Assembly (NCBI GenBank): GCA_903813345.2
Contig: CAIIXF020000010.1
Location: forward strand, 16,875,181 to 16,939,180
Direction: 5' to 3'
Source of the DNA: Owenia fusiformis
Taxonomy: Eukaryota; Annelida; Polychaeta; Sabellida; Oweniidae
Length of the DNA stretch: 64,000 nucleotides
The notes beneath the pieces were generated by a model, which searched no databases, was not told the origin of the DNA, and worked only from the letters and a program-made list of their open reading frames with translations. Position numbers and translations under genes: made by a program. This document shows, in pieces, positions 11,503-23,018 of this stretch; the first letter of the stretch is position 1; every line of letters starts with the position of its first letter.

Positions 11503-12421
11503 ATGTCACCACCTAGTTGAAACAAGATAAAAAATACCCTTTTGACCTTGAGGAGGTCACTAAAGGTCAAATCTATTTTGACCTTTAGAATGTCATTTAA
11601 TGATCAAATCTATATTCTTAAATCTTAAGAATGTCATTGAATGTCAAATCTCAAACATTAAGTCAGATTTGAACTTCTGATAACTTATAGATGATTTTGA
11701 AAAAATGGTTAATTTGAAGCAAGTTGAAAAAAGACTTTTTCTGACCTTAAAAAGGTCATTGAAGGTCAAATCTTAAATATAAGTATAAAGTCAGATTTGA
11801 ACATCTGAAAACACGTAGATGATTTTGAAAACAATTGAAGTCTCTATACAGTATTTGTTAATTATTTGAAATTGTAAGAATTTGTTACAGACACCAATAA
11901 CGCAGATGCGAGTAAGTAGTTACCAGTTTCACCACCAGGTGGCTCGTTCGGGTCAGATAGCATGGCGGGTATAGTAGAATGTTCCCTCTAACTTAAATTA
12001 CATCTCTTTTAGTGGTTCAATTTTCATATAACCCTTATGTATCTAACTGTTATGTAAATTAAAATATGTCCAGTAAAAGAAAATGTTATCTGTCCAATAC
12101 AAGAAAAGATATTTCACTTTTTGTGATTTTGTAACATGGGGTCTATGGGGAATCAACCCGAACTAGAAGTCACATTTAAAAAAAAAATTAAATTTTCAAA
12201 GTTGATAAACAATTTTCGAAACCATATTTCTAGATGTACTTTTACATGTAGATTTCAAATATGACATCACTTTGAATTTTGAATATTTAATGACGTAAAT
12301 CATGATTATTTTTACTCGCATCTAGTCTATTGCCAAGCTCCAACCACAAACCGCCGACCACTGACCACTGTCAAAAAAGAACAGACCATAACAATATGTC
12401 ACCACTTTTTGTTGGTGACAT
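11503..12421. mobile_element. GTGGTGACAT-ended repeat element, copy 1 (itself carrying a MITE)
   Basis: It starts ATGTCACCACC and ends with a hairpin built from GTCACCAC and GTTGGTGACAT. The body has recurring AAAGTCAGATTTGAACTTCT and GACCTT...AAGGTCAAAT units. The paralogous copy at 20605-21117 aligns along the whole length except for the insertion at 11904-12323. Similarity also extends upstream to about 11280 (GTGTTCACT motifs; GTGTTCCAC at 20400), so the full element may be longer. No protein is seen. Confidence 0.75.
11904..12323. mobile_element. ~420-bp MITE with AGATGCGAGTAA inverted ends
   Basis: AGATGCGAGTAA at the left and TTACTCGCATCT at the right are perfect 12-bp inverted repeats. 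The body (GTAGTTACCAGTTTC..., TGTAACATGGGGTCTATGGG) recurs at 24253-27060, where it is interrupted by a mariner element. It is absent from the corresponding point of the 20605-21117 repeat, so it inserted after that family had spread. Confidence 0.85.
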
Positions 12422-12733
12422 AAAAATGATAACATGATATGAACCACCCTCCTAAGCAGGTGTCCAGAATCCGTACCTCCTTCTTCCCCCTGCGATAACC
12501 AATTTGGACGCGCCTGATTTAACTGAATCACGTGATCTAATTATGCACAATGACGTATACATGATTTCTGTCGCAGTGTTGCGACAGCCAATCAGATTGC
12601 GAGTTCTTAATCGGGGAAATGGTAACTGCTTATTGCTGGGGGTAAAAAGAAAGAATATGTTCTGGATTTTGAAGCCCTGTGATCGGAGGATGGATATTAA
12701 CATGAAGTATTTATTTTTAGATGAACATGCCAA

Positions 12734-13276
12734 TATGGCCACGCCCTTCTAAAAAGGGAAAGAGGGGAGAGGTAAATTGACCCATATAGGCAAAAAACAT
12801 GTTAGAGTTTGAGTTTTTTCTTTATGGTAATGTGTTGGGGACATGTTGGTGCTACTTTTAGGAAAGTTCCATTAATATTAAACTGAGATTGATTGAGAAA
12901 TTAAAAAATCAGTTCCAATCAATGTCTCTCAACCCCCCTAAATTCTATGATTTTAGGGTGAAAAAATGTTGCTGTTTTTAAATAAAGTTAAAATTCTTCA
13001 ATTTTTTTACATATGCATTTCAAGTATGATTACTCTTAACAGAAACACCAAAAGAAAGAAGCATTGGTTGTTTAGTTTTTGTTTTATAGCTAAATAATAA
13101 TGTACCCCCAAGAAATCTGAATTTTAGGGTCGAAAATGCAATTTTAACATCTTTCGCACCATTTGCGGCGCACAAGACCAGTAAAATCTGTTGAGATAGA
13201 CCTAAATACATAACTTAAGTCACAAGAGAAATTGTCCCGACAACACCCTGATCGAAGTGCCTCAGATCGCTACCTA
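12734..13276 (-). repeat. right terminal inverted repeat of the 5.0-kb element
   Basis: Reverse complement of about 8241-8783, ending GATCGCTACCTA at the TGT target duplication. Confidence 0.9.
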
Positions 13277-13279
13277 TGT

Positions 13280-15761
13280 GGTGTATATTTTGAAATTAGT
13301 GTTATTTTCTAGATTTAAACGTTAACATTCATGTTTGACTTCTCTGCATACATGCTGAGACTAACATAAGATGGTCTCAGATACGTGTAAGCACTGAGGT
13401 TTCATTTAGTTCCCACAATCTGAATAAAATGTTTGTGTTGTTTGAATCACCCTGTAGTAAAGCTTTATATTATACCACACGTGAAATAACTGTAATGCAG
13501 GGAGGCCAGAGTTTAGTGAGCCCGGGTTAGTGAGAATGAAAGAAGCATAGTCGCACTGAACGAAATGCTCAGAGAGCATGTTAAATTATACTGTAAGAGC
13601 AACGGTTGTATATTGTTGTTATGTAAGATATGAAAATAAACTTATAAGAGAAGGGACAAAGGAACATGAATCAGATATAAGACATAAGAATGCAATTATA
13701 AAGTTTGCCACTTGTTGGTGTGTATATGATTAGACACTCCATTATCAGATTGTATTATTAAAAGACACCTGATTTGTTTCTGTTTTATATCTTGTAACAT
13801 TTTTCTTTAACCTTTCTCACCTCAAAATGATGAAATTTAGTCCTATTCAAAAAAGCTGTAAACAGTTAATCAGAATGGACGAGCAGGAAAGGCACTATAA
13901 ACAACAGACAAAAATATCAGATATACAAACAGTAGTGCGATAAATTTTTATCCGGGTCAATTTGGTTATATAATGATGATGAATTACGTAGGTATGGGCG
14001 TAGCCAGCTTTCAATCAGGGGTGGGGGTGCGATCGCCAAAAACGTTTCGGTTGTCAGTCAAGACGGGGGGTGCGATTGTGGCATAAACACAAACGAGTGG
14101 AAACCCCTTGAAAAACTATATATTTACTAGATGATGAATAATTGTGCACATTTTGAAACTATTTGGTGTCTATTTATTGAATATCATTTTAAAATCACGT
14201 CTCTAAATAAGTTTCCCTTTCAACAATTTTCATTTTTACATAGTCAAATTTTAGGAAAACGTAACAGAGAGGGAGGAATTTGCTTTAAAGCCAAGAGAAT
14301 TTGTTTTATAGTGAGTGCAAAATTGGCAAGAACACAGATCCTAAAATAATTGTAAGATCAGTACAAAATAATCAGAATTTCCCTCCGACAAATTTTGCAA
14401 CGCTTACCTTAGATGATTTACTATGTTAATTACTTAAATGTAATTCAAATTTGATTAAATTCATTTTCTGCCTACTCGAAATTTCTTTAAATAACAACCA
14501 ATTTAGTAATTGGTGATGTTCTGAGAAGAAATCAATCAAAAGCCATGTTGATGATGGGATGTTATCTTTAGGAACGCGTTCTGGAATGAGACATGAACAA
14601 ATGTAGTCGCGAAGAAGGGTATGGCATCCGTCAAGCATCTATCTTAACTAGTGATCTGACCAACTTGTTCAGAAAGTTTGAATTAATATTGAATTTAAAC
14701 ACATATGAAGCGGTAAAAATGAATTAGGGCAAATCTGGTAAAATACAGATTTTCTAAAATTACTTAATAATAATAAATATATTTTGTCAATATTACTACT
14801 ATTAGTAATTTCTAAATAAATTAAACTAATTTAAGTGTCATAATTTGTTCGTTGTTAGTTAGCAATATGCACATTATCACGACCAAATCCCCGTTAGTTG
14901 TTTTTGGGGACAATACACCAAAGTATGCAATAAAAAATATGTAGCCATGAAGTTCTTAATGGTACAGGGTGAGCCAAAAAAGATAACCCAAACAAATCTT
15001 AATATCTACGTCATCCAGTATGGACTCTTTTAAGAAATATATTGCATAATTGAGCCTTGTTCAATGCTCTTCCATTCATTGATCTATTTCTAATGGTCAC
15101 GATTTTATTTATGATATCTACTACCTAACTTTTGTCATAAAAAATATCGATTACTCTACGCCTATTTATCATATCTATTGCAATGGGAATTTCTTATCAA
15201 TAACAAGGTCAATACAATTGAAGATGAAAAATGGGGAGATTGATTAATCCCGTTGTATATTGCAAACTATATCAGATACGATATCAAGGTAAACAAAATC
15301 CCTTGACAGTGCTAGTTTTCAATAATATACCGATCTACAGATTCCCATGAGAGTTTGCAACGTTAACGTACCCATTTTTTACAGGATAGAAGGTTTCTAG
15401 TTGAACTAGATGTGGGATATCTCTAGAGGGATAATGAACTGGTGTAAGTGTGAGTAATTTCATAAATTGCAACCCTGGAAATCTTAAAATATTCAATGAG
15501 CAAATAGACTGGAAACCCCGAAAATCTAGTCACGAACAAATATATCCAGCAGCTCCAATAATCGAGGAAGAGTTCCCTTAGCGACCAGGACGTTATTTGG
15601 TGGATTTCATAACGTCTTGGTTGCGTGAAGTGTAAGATCTCCTGTGTTAATTACCTGTATAAGTATACTAGTAAGTCAAGAGCATCCTTCAAGATCGGTC
15701 CTTCACTGCTTTCATAGCAGATCTGTAATGCATTACTCTTGGGCCAAGGATGAGTCAAGAG
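13280..15761. other. non-coding with dispersed repeat fragments
   Basis: No exon is seen. At about 13985-14100 there is a dispersed repeat (GGGCGTAGCCAGCTTTCAAT ... GCGATCGCCAAAAACGTTTC ... GCATAAAC) that recurs at about 58935-59040. At 14964 a mariner-type end (TACAGGGTGAGCC) is present without a recognisable partner. Confidence 0.5.
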
Positions 15762-16058
15762 ATCGTCCCATTATTTCCACATTGTAATAACTATTAGTCA
15801 CATGATCAAAATTATGGATCTGATTGGCTCTACTGCCTACCCAAACGGATATGACAAGGTGGGCCCCGGGAGGTGGGCCTAACTTTTTTCCTCATTTTGC
15901 ACTTATAACAATGTTGCACTGGATATCTCCAAAAGGAGATGAGATCCATGGAAATGGACCTCAGAAATGAATTTCTCGTGAAAAATTGAGAAAGATGGTA
16001 TACTAATCTCAAAACCTGTAAAAAGTGAGCTATAACAATGTGGAAATAATGGGACGAT
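15762..16058. repeat. 24-bp perfect inverted repeat with ~250-bp loop
   Basis: ATCGTCCCATTA... at 15762-15785 is the exact reverse complement of ...TAATGGGACGAT at 16035-16058. No target duplication is obvious. Confidence 0.8.
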
Positions 16059-18920
16059 GTGACAATCAAGAGTTCAAAACCGAAGAGATTGACTATTCTC
16101 CCACAAAAGCGTACACATGTATCAAACATGTCAGCTATTAATAATTAACGGTAGTAATCTTATTGTTATAGAGCATTTCCATGAAATCCCATAAGTTAAC
16201 TAATGAACTTATTCCATAAACTATAGTTTATTAGCGTAACGAACTCAATTTGATGTCCCACACATGTTAACATTCGCTCGTCGACATCCTTTAGGAGGTG
16301 GTTGCCATCGCGATCCATCGTCGGTATTACTTTGGGTAACTGATCTGTTGTTTCCTTTCATAAAAGTCATACTCGCTCATAAAGTGTAATAAAACATAAT
16401 GGCGGTAAAGTTTCAATAGAATATTTTTGCTAATAAACTGTCTGGTCGTTCTGGATAATTTGATAAAAAATCCTCCGACAGGCCTATCTCTTTTATGTCA
16501 CGGTGTTTTTTATCCTAATATATTGTACTTACTAATTTGTTTGTTCGACTAATAGCTACAGGCGTCCAATTGAATCCCAAGGGTCCTTTCAACACTTAAA
16601 GGTCCCATGCAAAGTTTGAAAAAATGTTTTTATAATTCATTAAATACTCCTTTCATGACTTTTAAAAGTCGAGAGATTTTTGAAAAAATTTGTCAGCTTT
16701 TTATTTCTCAAATATTCATATTTCCCGCCATTTGTTTTTTAATCGTCACTTAAGGTTAAAAAATCGTTCGAAAAAATCTTTAAAAATGTCAATCTTTTCT
16801 AAATGTTATTACCATTAATAAAAAAATTGATTGTCTAGCCAGGTTGAAAAGTCAAATATATTGTTTTAAATTACTGTAACATTGGTACTAAAATTTTAAA
16901 ATTCATTTTTCTCTGAACCACTTTTATGCATGGGTGAATTCATTTCTCACATATTTAACTGCAACCAGTTTTCTCCATTCTTTCGACAAATCACGTGAGG
17001 ATGACTACTACATGCATTGTTGTGAATCATCCCTTATTAAAAGTCCTTCAAAAACCACATTTTAAAATCAAAAAAGTTCCATATAACACAAAGTGGTTTA
17101 AACTTTATATGGGGCCTTTAACAATTAAAGGCAATGCTTTAACAATAATCAATAAGTAATATTATAATGTAAACTGTACAATGTATTTATGATTATTTGA
17201 GTCTCTTATGTGATTATTTGAGTCTCTTATGTCGTCACTAACATCAAGCAGTTGCCGTGTTAAGAGACTATCATTACAGTAAAATTCCATATAACATAAA
17301 TGTCACTTAAAATGTCTATGTTTTATTTTATAAATGAGTGTATTGACAGGGGTCTAATGAAGACTGTAGTTAAATAAATCCAAAAGTTTTGAGGCTGTTT
17401 GATAGATTTTCTTTCAAATGATTTACTAAACCAAAATAAAGAAACACAAACTCAATATTTAAAAAATTTAAAATTAAAGATTAAACAAACAAACAGACAA
17501 ACAAACAAACATACATGTATTTCCTCCGTATTACCACCACTCCACCAGGTAAATGCAGACACCAATGCAGGCATCAATGACGCAATAAACGGCAGTTAAC
17601 ATTGGTACTGAACTATTTGATAGAAACAAAGAGAGGTTCTACGATGTCATGATAGAGTCCTATTGCTATTGTAACTGGGAATATATCAAGGACAAGAGGC
17701 AAAGGAGACTTCAGTTTGTAGTAACATGTCACACTTCTAACGCATCCTTGGTCCAAGGGCATTTCACTTCTTTCCCCATTGAATTATGTATAGAACATTA
17801 TGATTGGAGAACGCATTCTCTGCGTTGAGCACTAAGAAAGTCAGCTTATTTATTACCCCTAAAATGAAACTACCAGGCCTTGCATGAAGGGCTGAATTGA
17901 GTAATAAATGAAGTCATTTGAATGAAGGATGTTCTATCGAGGGTTTCACAACTATCTGGTGAATAATGGCCTCGGTGAAACACTGACTAACTCATTATGC
18001 CTCTAACAATGGATATCAACAATAGTGTCCCAAAAGATGTCCCATAAATCTATGGTTTCCATGTTTGGATAAGGTGACTTTAAATGACCTTAATTGAAAG
18101 AAAGTCACTTTAGCGTTATTGTTCAATGGTTATTTATGTTGATAGTTATTGCTACTAACTTCCTTAAAGAATATATGAACAATAGGATTAGGAACCTTGA
18201 TGTGCAATGTGTCACGGCTAGGATAATTCGATGGAGAAAACGCAATAAAATTCACCTTAGGAGCCCATAATGATATTGGTACTAGGCTATCTTCAATCTT
18301 GTGGCACTGAAGATCAGAAGTACATACATTATCATTATTATATTATATACAATGTTCTAATCTACTAGATACTTCAAGTAATTGTTTAGTAATCCAGTCT
18401 ATATGTCTCGATGAACATATCTAATTTCTGTTATGAACAGCTCAGATCATTTTAATGATATCATTTTTATCATCGAGTTGATACCAAATATCAACACACG
18501 AGTGAGGATTACAATCAAAAAGTAAAAAATCAAATAACACAATTGCAAATTCGTTTATCATATATTAGTTCATAAGACCACATACAGTAATCGTCGATTT
18601 ATACATCACTTCTGTTACTATACGTAAGGGGAACTTCAAAAAAGCTTAAGCTCTGCACTTTTCATCATGTTCAAATAAAGTTGCTTCTCCTTAGTATGCC
18701 CTTTCAGCAACCTCCTTCTAATCTTCACCATTACACTTGTCTATGTTCAACTTTATGTTGATTGATTGGCGCTTTAACACATCTCACGCGTCTTCAGCTA
18801 CCATCAATCTAGTGAATGATGAACTTTTCCTCATCAATCTCCCCGTCTTAAGTCTCATCTTCAACCCGTGTCTTTTCATCGTTCTTCGAATCATCATCAA
18901 TTTAATTTGTGCCTATCAGT
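16059..18920. other. non-coding, no gene recognised
   Basis: Long AT-rich stretch. It holds a 21-bp-scale tandem duplication near 17187-17232 (TGATTATTTGAGTCTCTTATG twice) and a short CAAA/CAGA run at about 17483-17512. No conserved frame is seen. Confidence 0.5.
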
Positions 18921-18944
18921 GAACGTTTGCTCACCGGTTCCACT

Positions 18945-19310
18945 ATCATGGCTACCACTATCGCTTGGGCACTTGTTCGACTCCCGGTGTAAAAGTGTAT
19001 GTGGTCCTATCAACTTTTGGTCCTACTCGCTATTGATTTATATGGTGACCTAATTACAATTATTTTCCTTACTCCTTATACACAGTCAGGGCCAGTAAGG
19101 GCCGTAAGGAAAGGGGACCATAATCCCCAGGGGACCATAATTTCTTTTACACCGGTCCAGACTTTGCTTGCGCGCTATAATAATTCTGGGTGTTTCCGAC
19201 TGAGTGATCCCAACTCGAATAAAAGGCTGTGTGTATGGGGCACTTGTACGGATGTGTGTGAGTGCATATAAAAGAGCACAAGAGTCCTCCAAGGAGATAT
19301 TTCTGGTGTC
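18945..19310 (+). repeat. diverged SINE-related sequence
   Basis: About 18955-19000 has TGGCTACCACTATCGCTTGG and GTTCGACTCCCGG, resembling the tRNA-like head at 4200-4265. About 19178-19310 (TAATTCTGGGTGTTTCCGAC, then CATATAAAAGAGCACAAGAG) resembles the body of that SINE. The copy is interrupted and diverged. Confidence 0.5.
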
Positions 19311-20604
19311 TTCTGGTGTAAAATACGGAACACACCAATGAGACATTGCTCACAAAAATATGGCCAAAATACAATACAAAACAATAGGCATAATACCGAG
19401 TGAAATAGTAAGAACATCAATAAATTAATAAATAAGTGCACTATCATTCCCAATGGGACAGCAAGGAAATTGATTAATCAGCCTGGGAACATAAAAATAT
19501 TTACATTTCATATCATAATCAAATTCCAGCGCCAATAGAATTTTCAAATACTCCATAGACAATTTTCCAGTGTAGGAACAAAGCAAACAAATTGAAGGGA
19601 GAATAAAATTACTGAATGTCAGTATTTTTCGGTCTTTTAACAATAGCTCTACTAGAGTAGGCTGATAGCAATAGTGCACTGGTACCGGTGTCTCTAACAT
19701 TAACAATCCTGTAAAATGCAAGTTCTAAATGAGAAGATCGAAATCAACTTTTGAAATGGTGCATCGTGATGCCACGAGACCGCTTTTACTCTATGTAAAT
19801 TATACAAAAACACTTTAGGGCTATAGTCAAACTGAAAAATTTCTCACATTTTCTTAACAGTATTATACATGAATATCAAACATTCAGAGAAAACCTGATA
19901 TGACTGACAGTATGTTTGAATAAAAAATAATAACTTCCAACAATTACAAGTTGAAGGACTCAGAGAGCATGTAAATGGGAGTATGTAAATAAAATGTTGC
20001 TTTAGATTAATATTGTAACAAATGAACGATTGTAATAGACAATTTAAATCAACGATATTCGAGTAAATACTGTAAAACTAGTCTCTAGCAAAATATGTTG
20101 TACCTGAACATTTCTAGTTTTACAGTATGTCACTATAAATCAAATATATACAACAACGTAATATAAAGTAAAAAATAAATCCATCTACTAACTTAGAATA
20201 CTTATTAATGATCTTTATTTTGTACAACAATCTATAATAGGTTGTCACAAGAAATATTTTACACCAGCATCTGCATCTGATAGTAATACAAGTAAAACAT
20301 AAAAAATACAAGTAATACATGTAAAAATAATGATTTGCCTTTTATAATTACACCGCTTTACACCAAGTCTCTGTTTAATCATTTCTTATTTAGTAAATGT
20401 ATGTAGGTGGAACACCTTTGGTATCTCAAAAAGGTGTTCCACCATGGGTTTCAAAAAGTCTGTGGTTCCACTCAGAAGGAGTTACAGAGGTATGTTTTAC
20501 ATTAAGTTAGGTGTTTCACTTATTAATAGAGGTGTTCCACTTTACAGATTTTACTGTATTGAACTTGACATACTTAAAACATAACAAGGCATTAACATGA
20601 AAAA
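19311..20604. other. non-coding; GTGTTCCAC repeat patch at its right end
   Basis: No gene is seen. About 20405-20560 repeats GGTGTTCCAC several times and parallels the GTGTTCACT patch at 11360-11440. Both lie immediately upstream of GTGGTGACAT-type elements, so they are probably part of the same repeat unit. Confidence 0.5.
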
Positions 20605-21117
20605 ATGTCACCAACTAATTACTCATTATATCATAAGTTCAATCTAAAGTCAGATTTGAACTTCTGAGAACTTGTAGATGATTTTGAAATTTGAAGCAAG
20701 TTAAAAAAAGACATTTTTGACCTTGAGAAGCTCATTGAAGGTCAAATATCTTTTTGACCTTGAGAATGTCATTGAAGGTCAAATCTATAGTCAGATTTCA
20801 ACCTTTGATAACATGTAGATGATTTTGAAAAAGAAAATTGGTCAATTTGATCGAATTAGGTTGAAAAAGACCCTTTTGTTTTGACTTTTCTTTACCTTGA
20901 AAAGGTGGCTGAAGGTCAAATCTTAAATATAAAGTCAGATTTGGACTTCTGAAATCTTGTAGATGATTTTGAAAAAGAATGAAGTCAGTCTAAACAGTAT
21001 TTGTTAAGTTATTGGAAGTTTTGCGATTTTATTACAGACGCCAACTGCCGATCACCAACCGCTGTCACAAAAAAACGGAGACTATAACAATATGTCACCA
21101 CTTTTTGGTGGTGACAT
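20605..21117. mobile_element. GTGGTGACAT-ended repeat element, copy 2 (uninterrupted)
   Basis: It starts ATGTCACCAAC and ends with the hairpin ATGTCACCAC-TTTTTG-GTGGTGACAT. Inside it has three variants of AAAGTCAGATTTGAACTTCT with GATGATTTTGAAA, and GACCTTGA..GTCATTGAAGGTCA units. It serves as the empty-site reference for the insertion in copy 1. Confidence 0.75.
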
Positions 21118-21639
21118 ATGATAAAAATAGGGAGAATATTTGAAAACCTGTAACATGTTTACATGATAGATTCTTGTGCAGAGCTAACGAATTAATGCAT
21201 AATTGTATCAGAAACGGATTGCTACTTCCAAAAATATTAATTAGCTTAAAACTACTGATTTTATCATGTCAGATTGACATAGACTCTTAGTGAATTATTT
21301 ATCAATATTTTTGCACCTGCTCAAAAACATTAATTCTTTAATGTAGAAATGATTAATAACCTATACGCTTTTTTTATAGGATGTATGCATGTATTTAAAC
21401 ATTAACACTAATGAGCTTTTGATCTATACAAGGATATGTGAACCTTTTGTAATAACACAAATGATTTCAACGCAATTACACTGTCATTAATCTACATCAA
21501 ACCATGTTCTACCCACTCAAGCACTACCCACTATACATTTTCTATAATTTCACTATAAAGATTATATAGTGCTGCCATCAATAAATCCAATGGCACATTA
21601 CTGTACTTTCTTGTAATTCAAAACAATACTCTACTGTAT

Positions 21640-21770
21640 ACTGTATGGTAAAGTACTGTTCTGTACTATATTGTACTGCACTGTACTGTACTGTACTGTA
21701 CTGCACTGTACTGTACTATACAGTACTGTACCGTACCATGTATTCTGTATTGTACTGTACTATACTGACA
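21640..21770. repeat. TACTG pentanucleotide microsatellite
   Basis: Degenerate (CTGTA)n, for example CACTGTACTGTACTGTACTG. The open frame across it is low-complexity and not a gene. Confidence 0.9.
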
Positions 21771-22284
21771 ATCATATGTAATACTGACAACTTAATTATT
21801 TTCTGCAATAAATTAAGTCCCAAATTGCAACTTATGGAACGTAAAGTGGATAAATTGTCTAGATTTTCTCAATACCTTGGATTTAATGACTGTTTTCTCC
21901 AGGCATCCCTTATGTTATTAGATGCAGAACACAATAGACAGCTGTTTTAATGATTTACAACAAAGAAAAAGAACCTTCCCCAAAATGAAAATTGGAATTT
22001 GCATGTACAATTACTCTCACACATGGTTTAGCACATGAATTAAAATCCTTTTCTTGAGGGATCAATTGGACTACCATATATGAATACATATGCATAAATT
22101 GCCAGACCAAAATGTTGTGTCAGTCATCTTTTATAAACATTACAATAACATCTTGGAAATAAAGGATTCGGAGCAAAAAATGTACCAGCCTACAGTTACA
22201 AGGGATAGATCAATGTTAGACTGTTAATTATCAGAGCTCAAGTCTTAGATGTGAGACCAGCAGGTAAAAATGGCATTGGCCTAC

Positions 22285-22705
22285 ATTTACAGTCTACAGT
22301 CTGTTACACTGCTTCAAAGGCAAGCAGTTAAACCTGAAATATAAGAAATCTAAATAATATTGTGCAATTATATATAGAAAAATATATTCATATTGCACAC
22401 GAATGACATTTGTATATGTTGGAGTGCTTGTAAATTGGCTCATGAAGTATGTAACCTCTTATATTTTGATACTTCTCTACCATGTTAATTCTAAAAAAAT
22501 AACATAGCGGACAGACCTCAAATTACAAGAGGACACAGGCTTATTGTACTAAACACTAAATAATCTGAAATATACAAATGTCATTCGTGTGCAATATGAA
22601 TATATTTTTCTATATATTATGGCACAATGGTCTATATATATCTTATTTTTCAGGTTCAACTGCTTTCCTTTGAAGCAGTGTAACAGACTGTATATCACAA
22701 TGATA
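22285..22705. repeat. ~120-bp inverted repeat forming a long hairpin
   Basis: The stretch from TACAGTCTGTTACACTGCTT to GAATGACATTTGTATAT (about 22285-22420) is repeated in inverted orientation at about 22565-22700 with modest divergence. The spacer is ~140 bp. The transcript could fold into a very long stem. Confidence 0.8.
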
Positions 22706-23018
22706 TTAGATGGATAAAGCACTTTGATAAACATTTCTTCAGTTTTTCGGATACCACATATACATCCTGCATATTATGTTATTGTTATTTTATAAGTTAT
22801 ATTTTTTGTAATAAAGATATCAATCAGTCAATAGAACTTCAATTAACTTCTTGAATCAAAGGCTCTAAAATCAGTTGAAACCAGAGAATTTTTCATTTTT
22901 GTCAGCTTTTAATATATTTCAATACATTCCCTACATACATACACAACAGGTGATGCTCATTTTAGTAAAACTAGATGGTAGAGATCATTTCTACACATTT
23001 GCATGTTAACAATGCATG

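Larger units (their letters stand above)
8241..13276. mobile_element. 5.0-kb DNA transposon with ~540-bp TIRs and TGT target duplication
   Basis: Both ends start with TAGGTAGCGATCTGAGGCAC in inverted orientation, and the match continues with few mismatches to about 8783 on the left and 12734 on the right. The flanks carry TGT at 8238-8240 and TGT at 13277-13279, a 3-bp target duplication. The interior holds a decayed minus-strand gene (about 11113 to 9065) and nested elements at 9711-10067, 11503-12421 and 11904-12323. Without the nested insertions the element would be ~3.8 kb. Inference: a cut-and-paste DNA transposon, possibly Academ-like. From memory, that superfamily has 3-4 bp duplications, and one lineage is reported to encode an XPG-type nuclease. 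Confidence 0.85.

Noticed and set aside
14964..14990. Complete mariner element starting TACAGGGTGAGCC
   Set aside because: No inverted partner end could be found downstream; only an isolated end is visible.
15830..16129. 99-codon minus-strand frame
   Set aside because: It overlaps the inverted repeat at 15762-16058, has no recognisable domain and no neighbouring exon.
21645..21950. Tyr/Cys-rich 101-codon frame
   Set aside because: Produced by the TACTG microsatellite.
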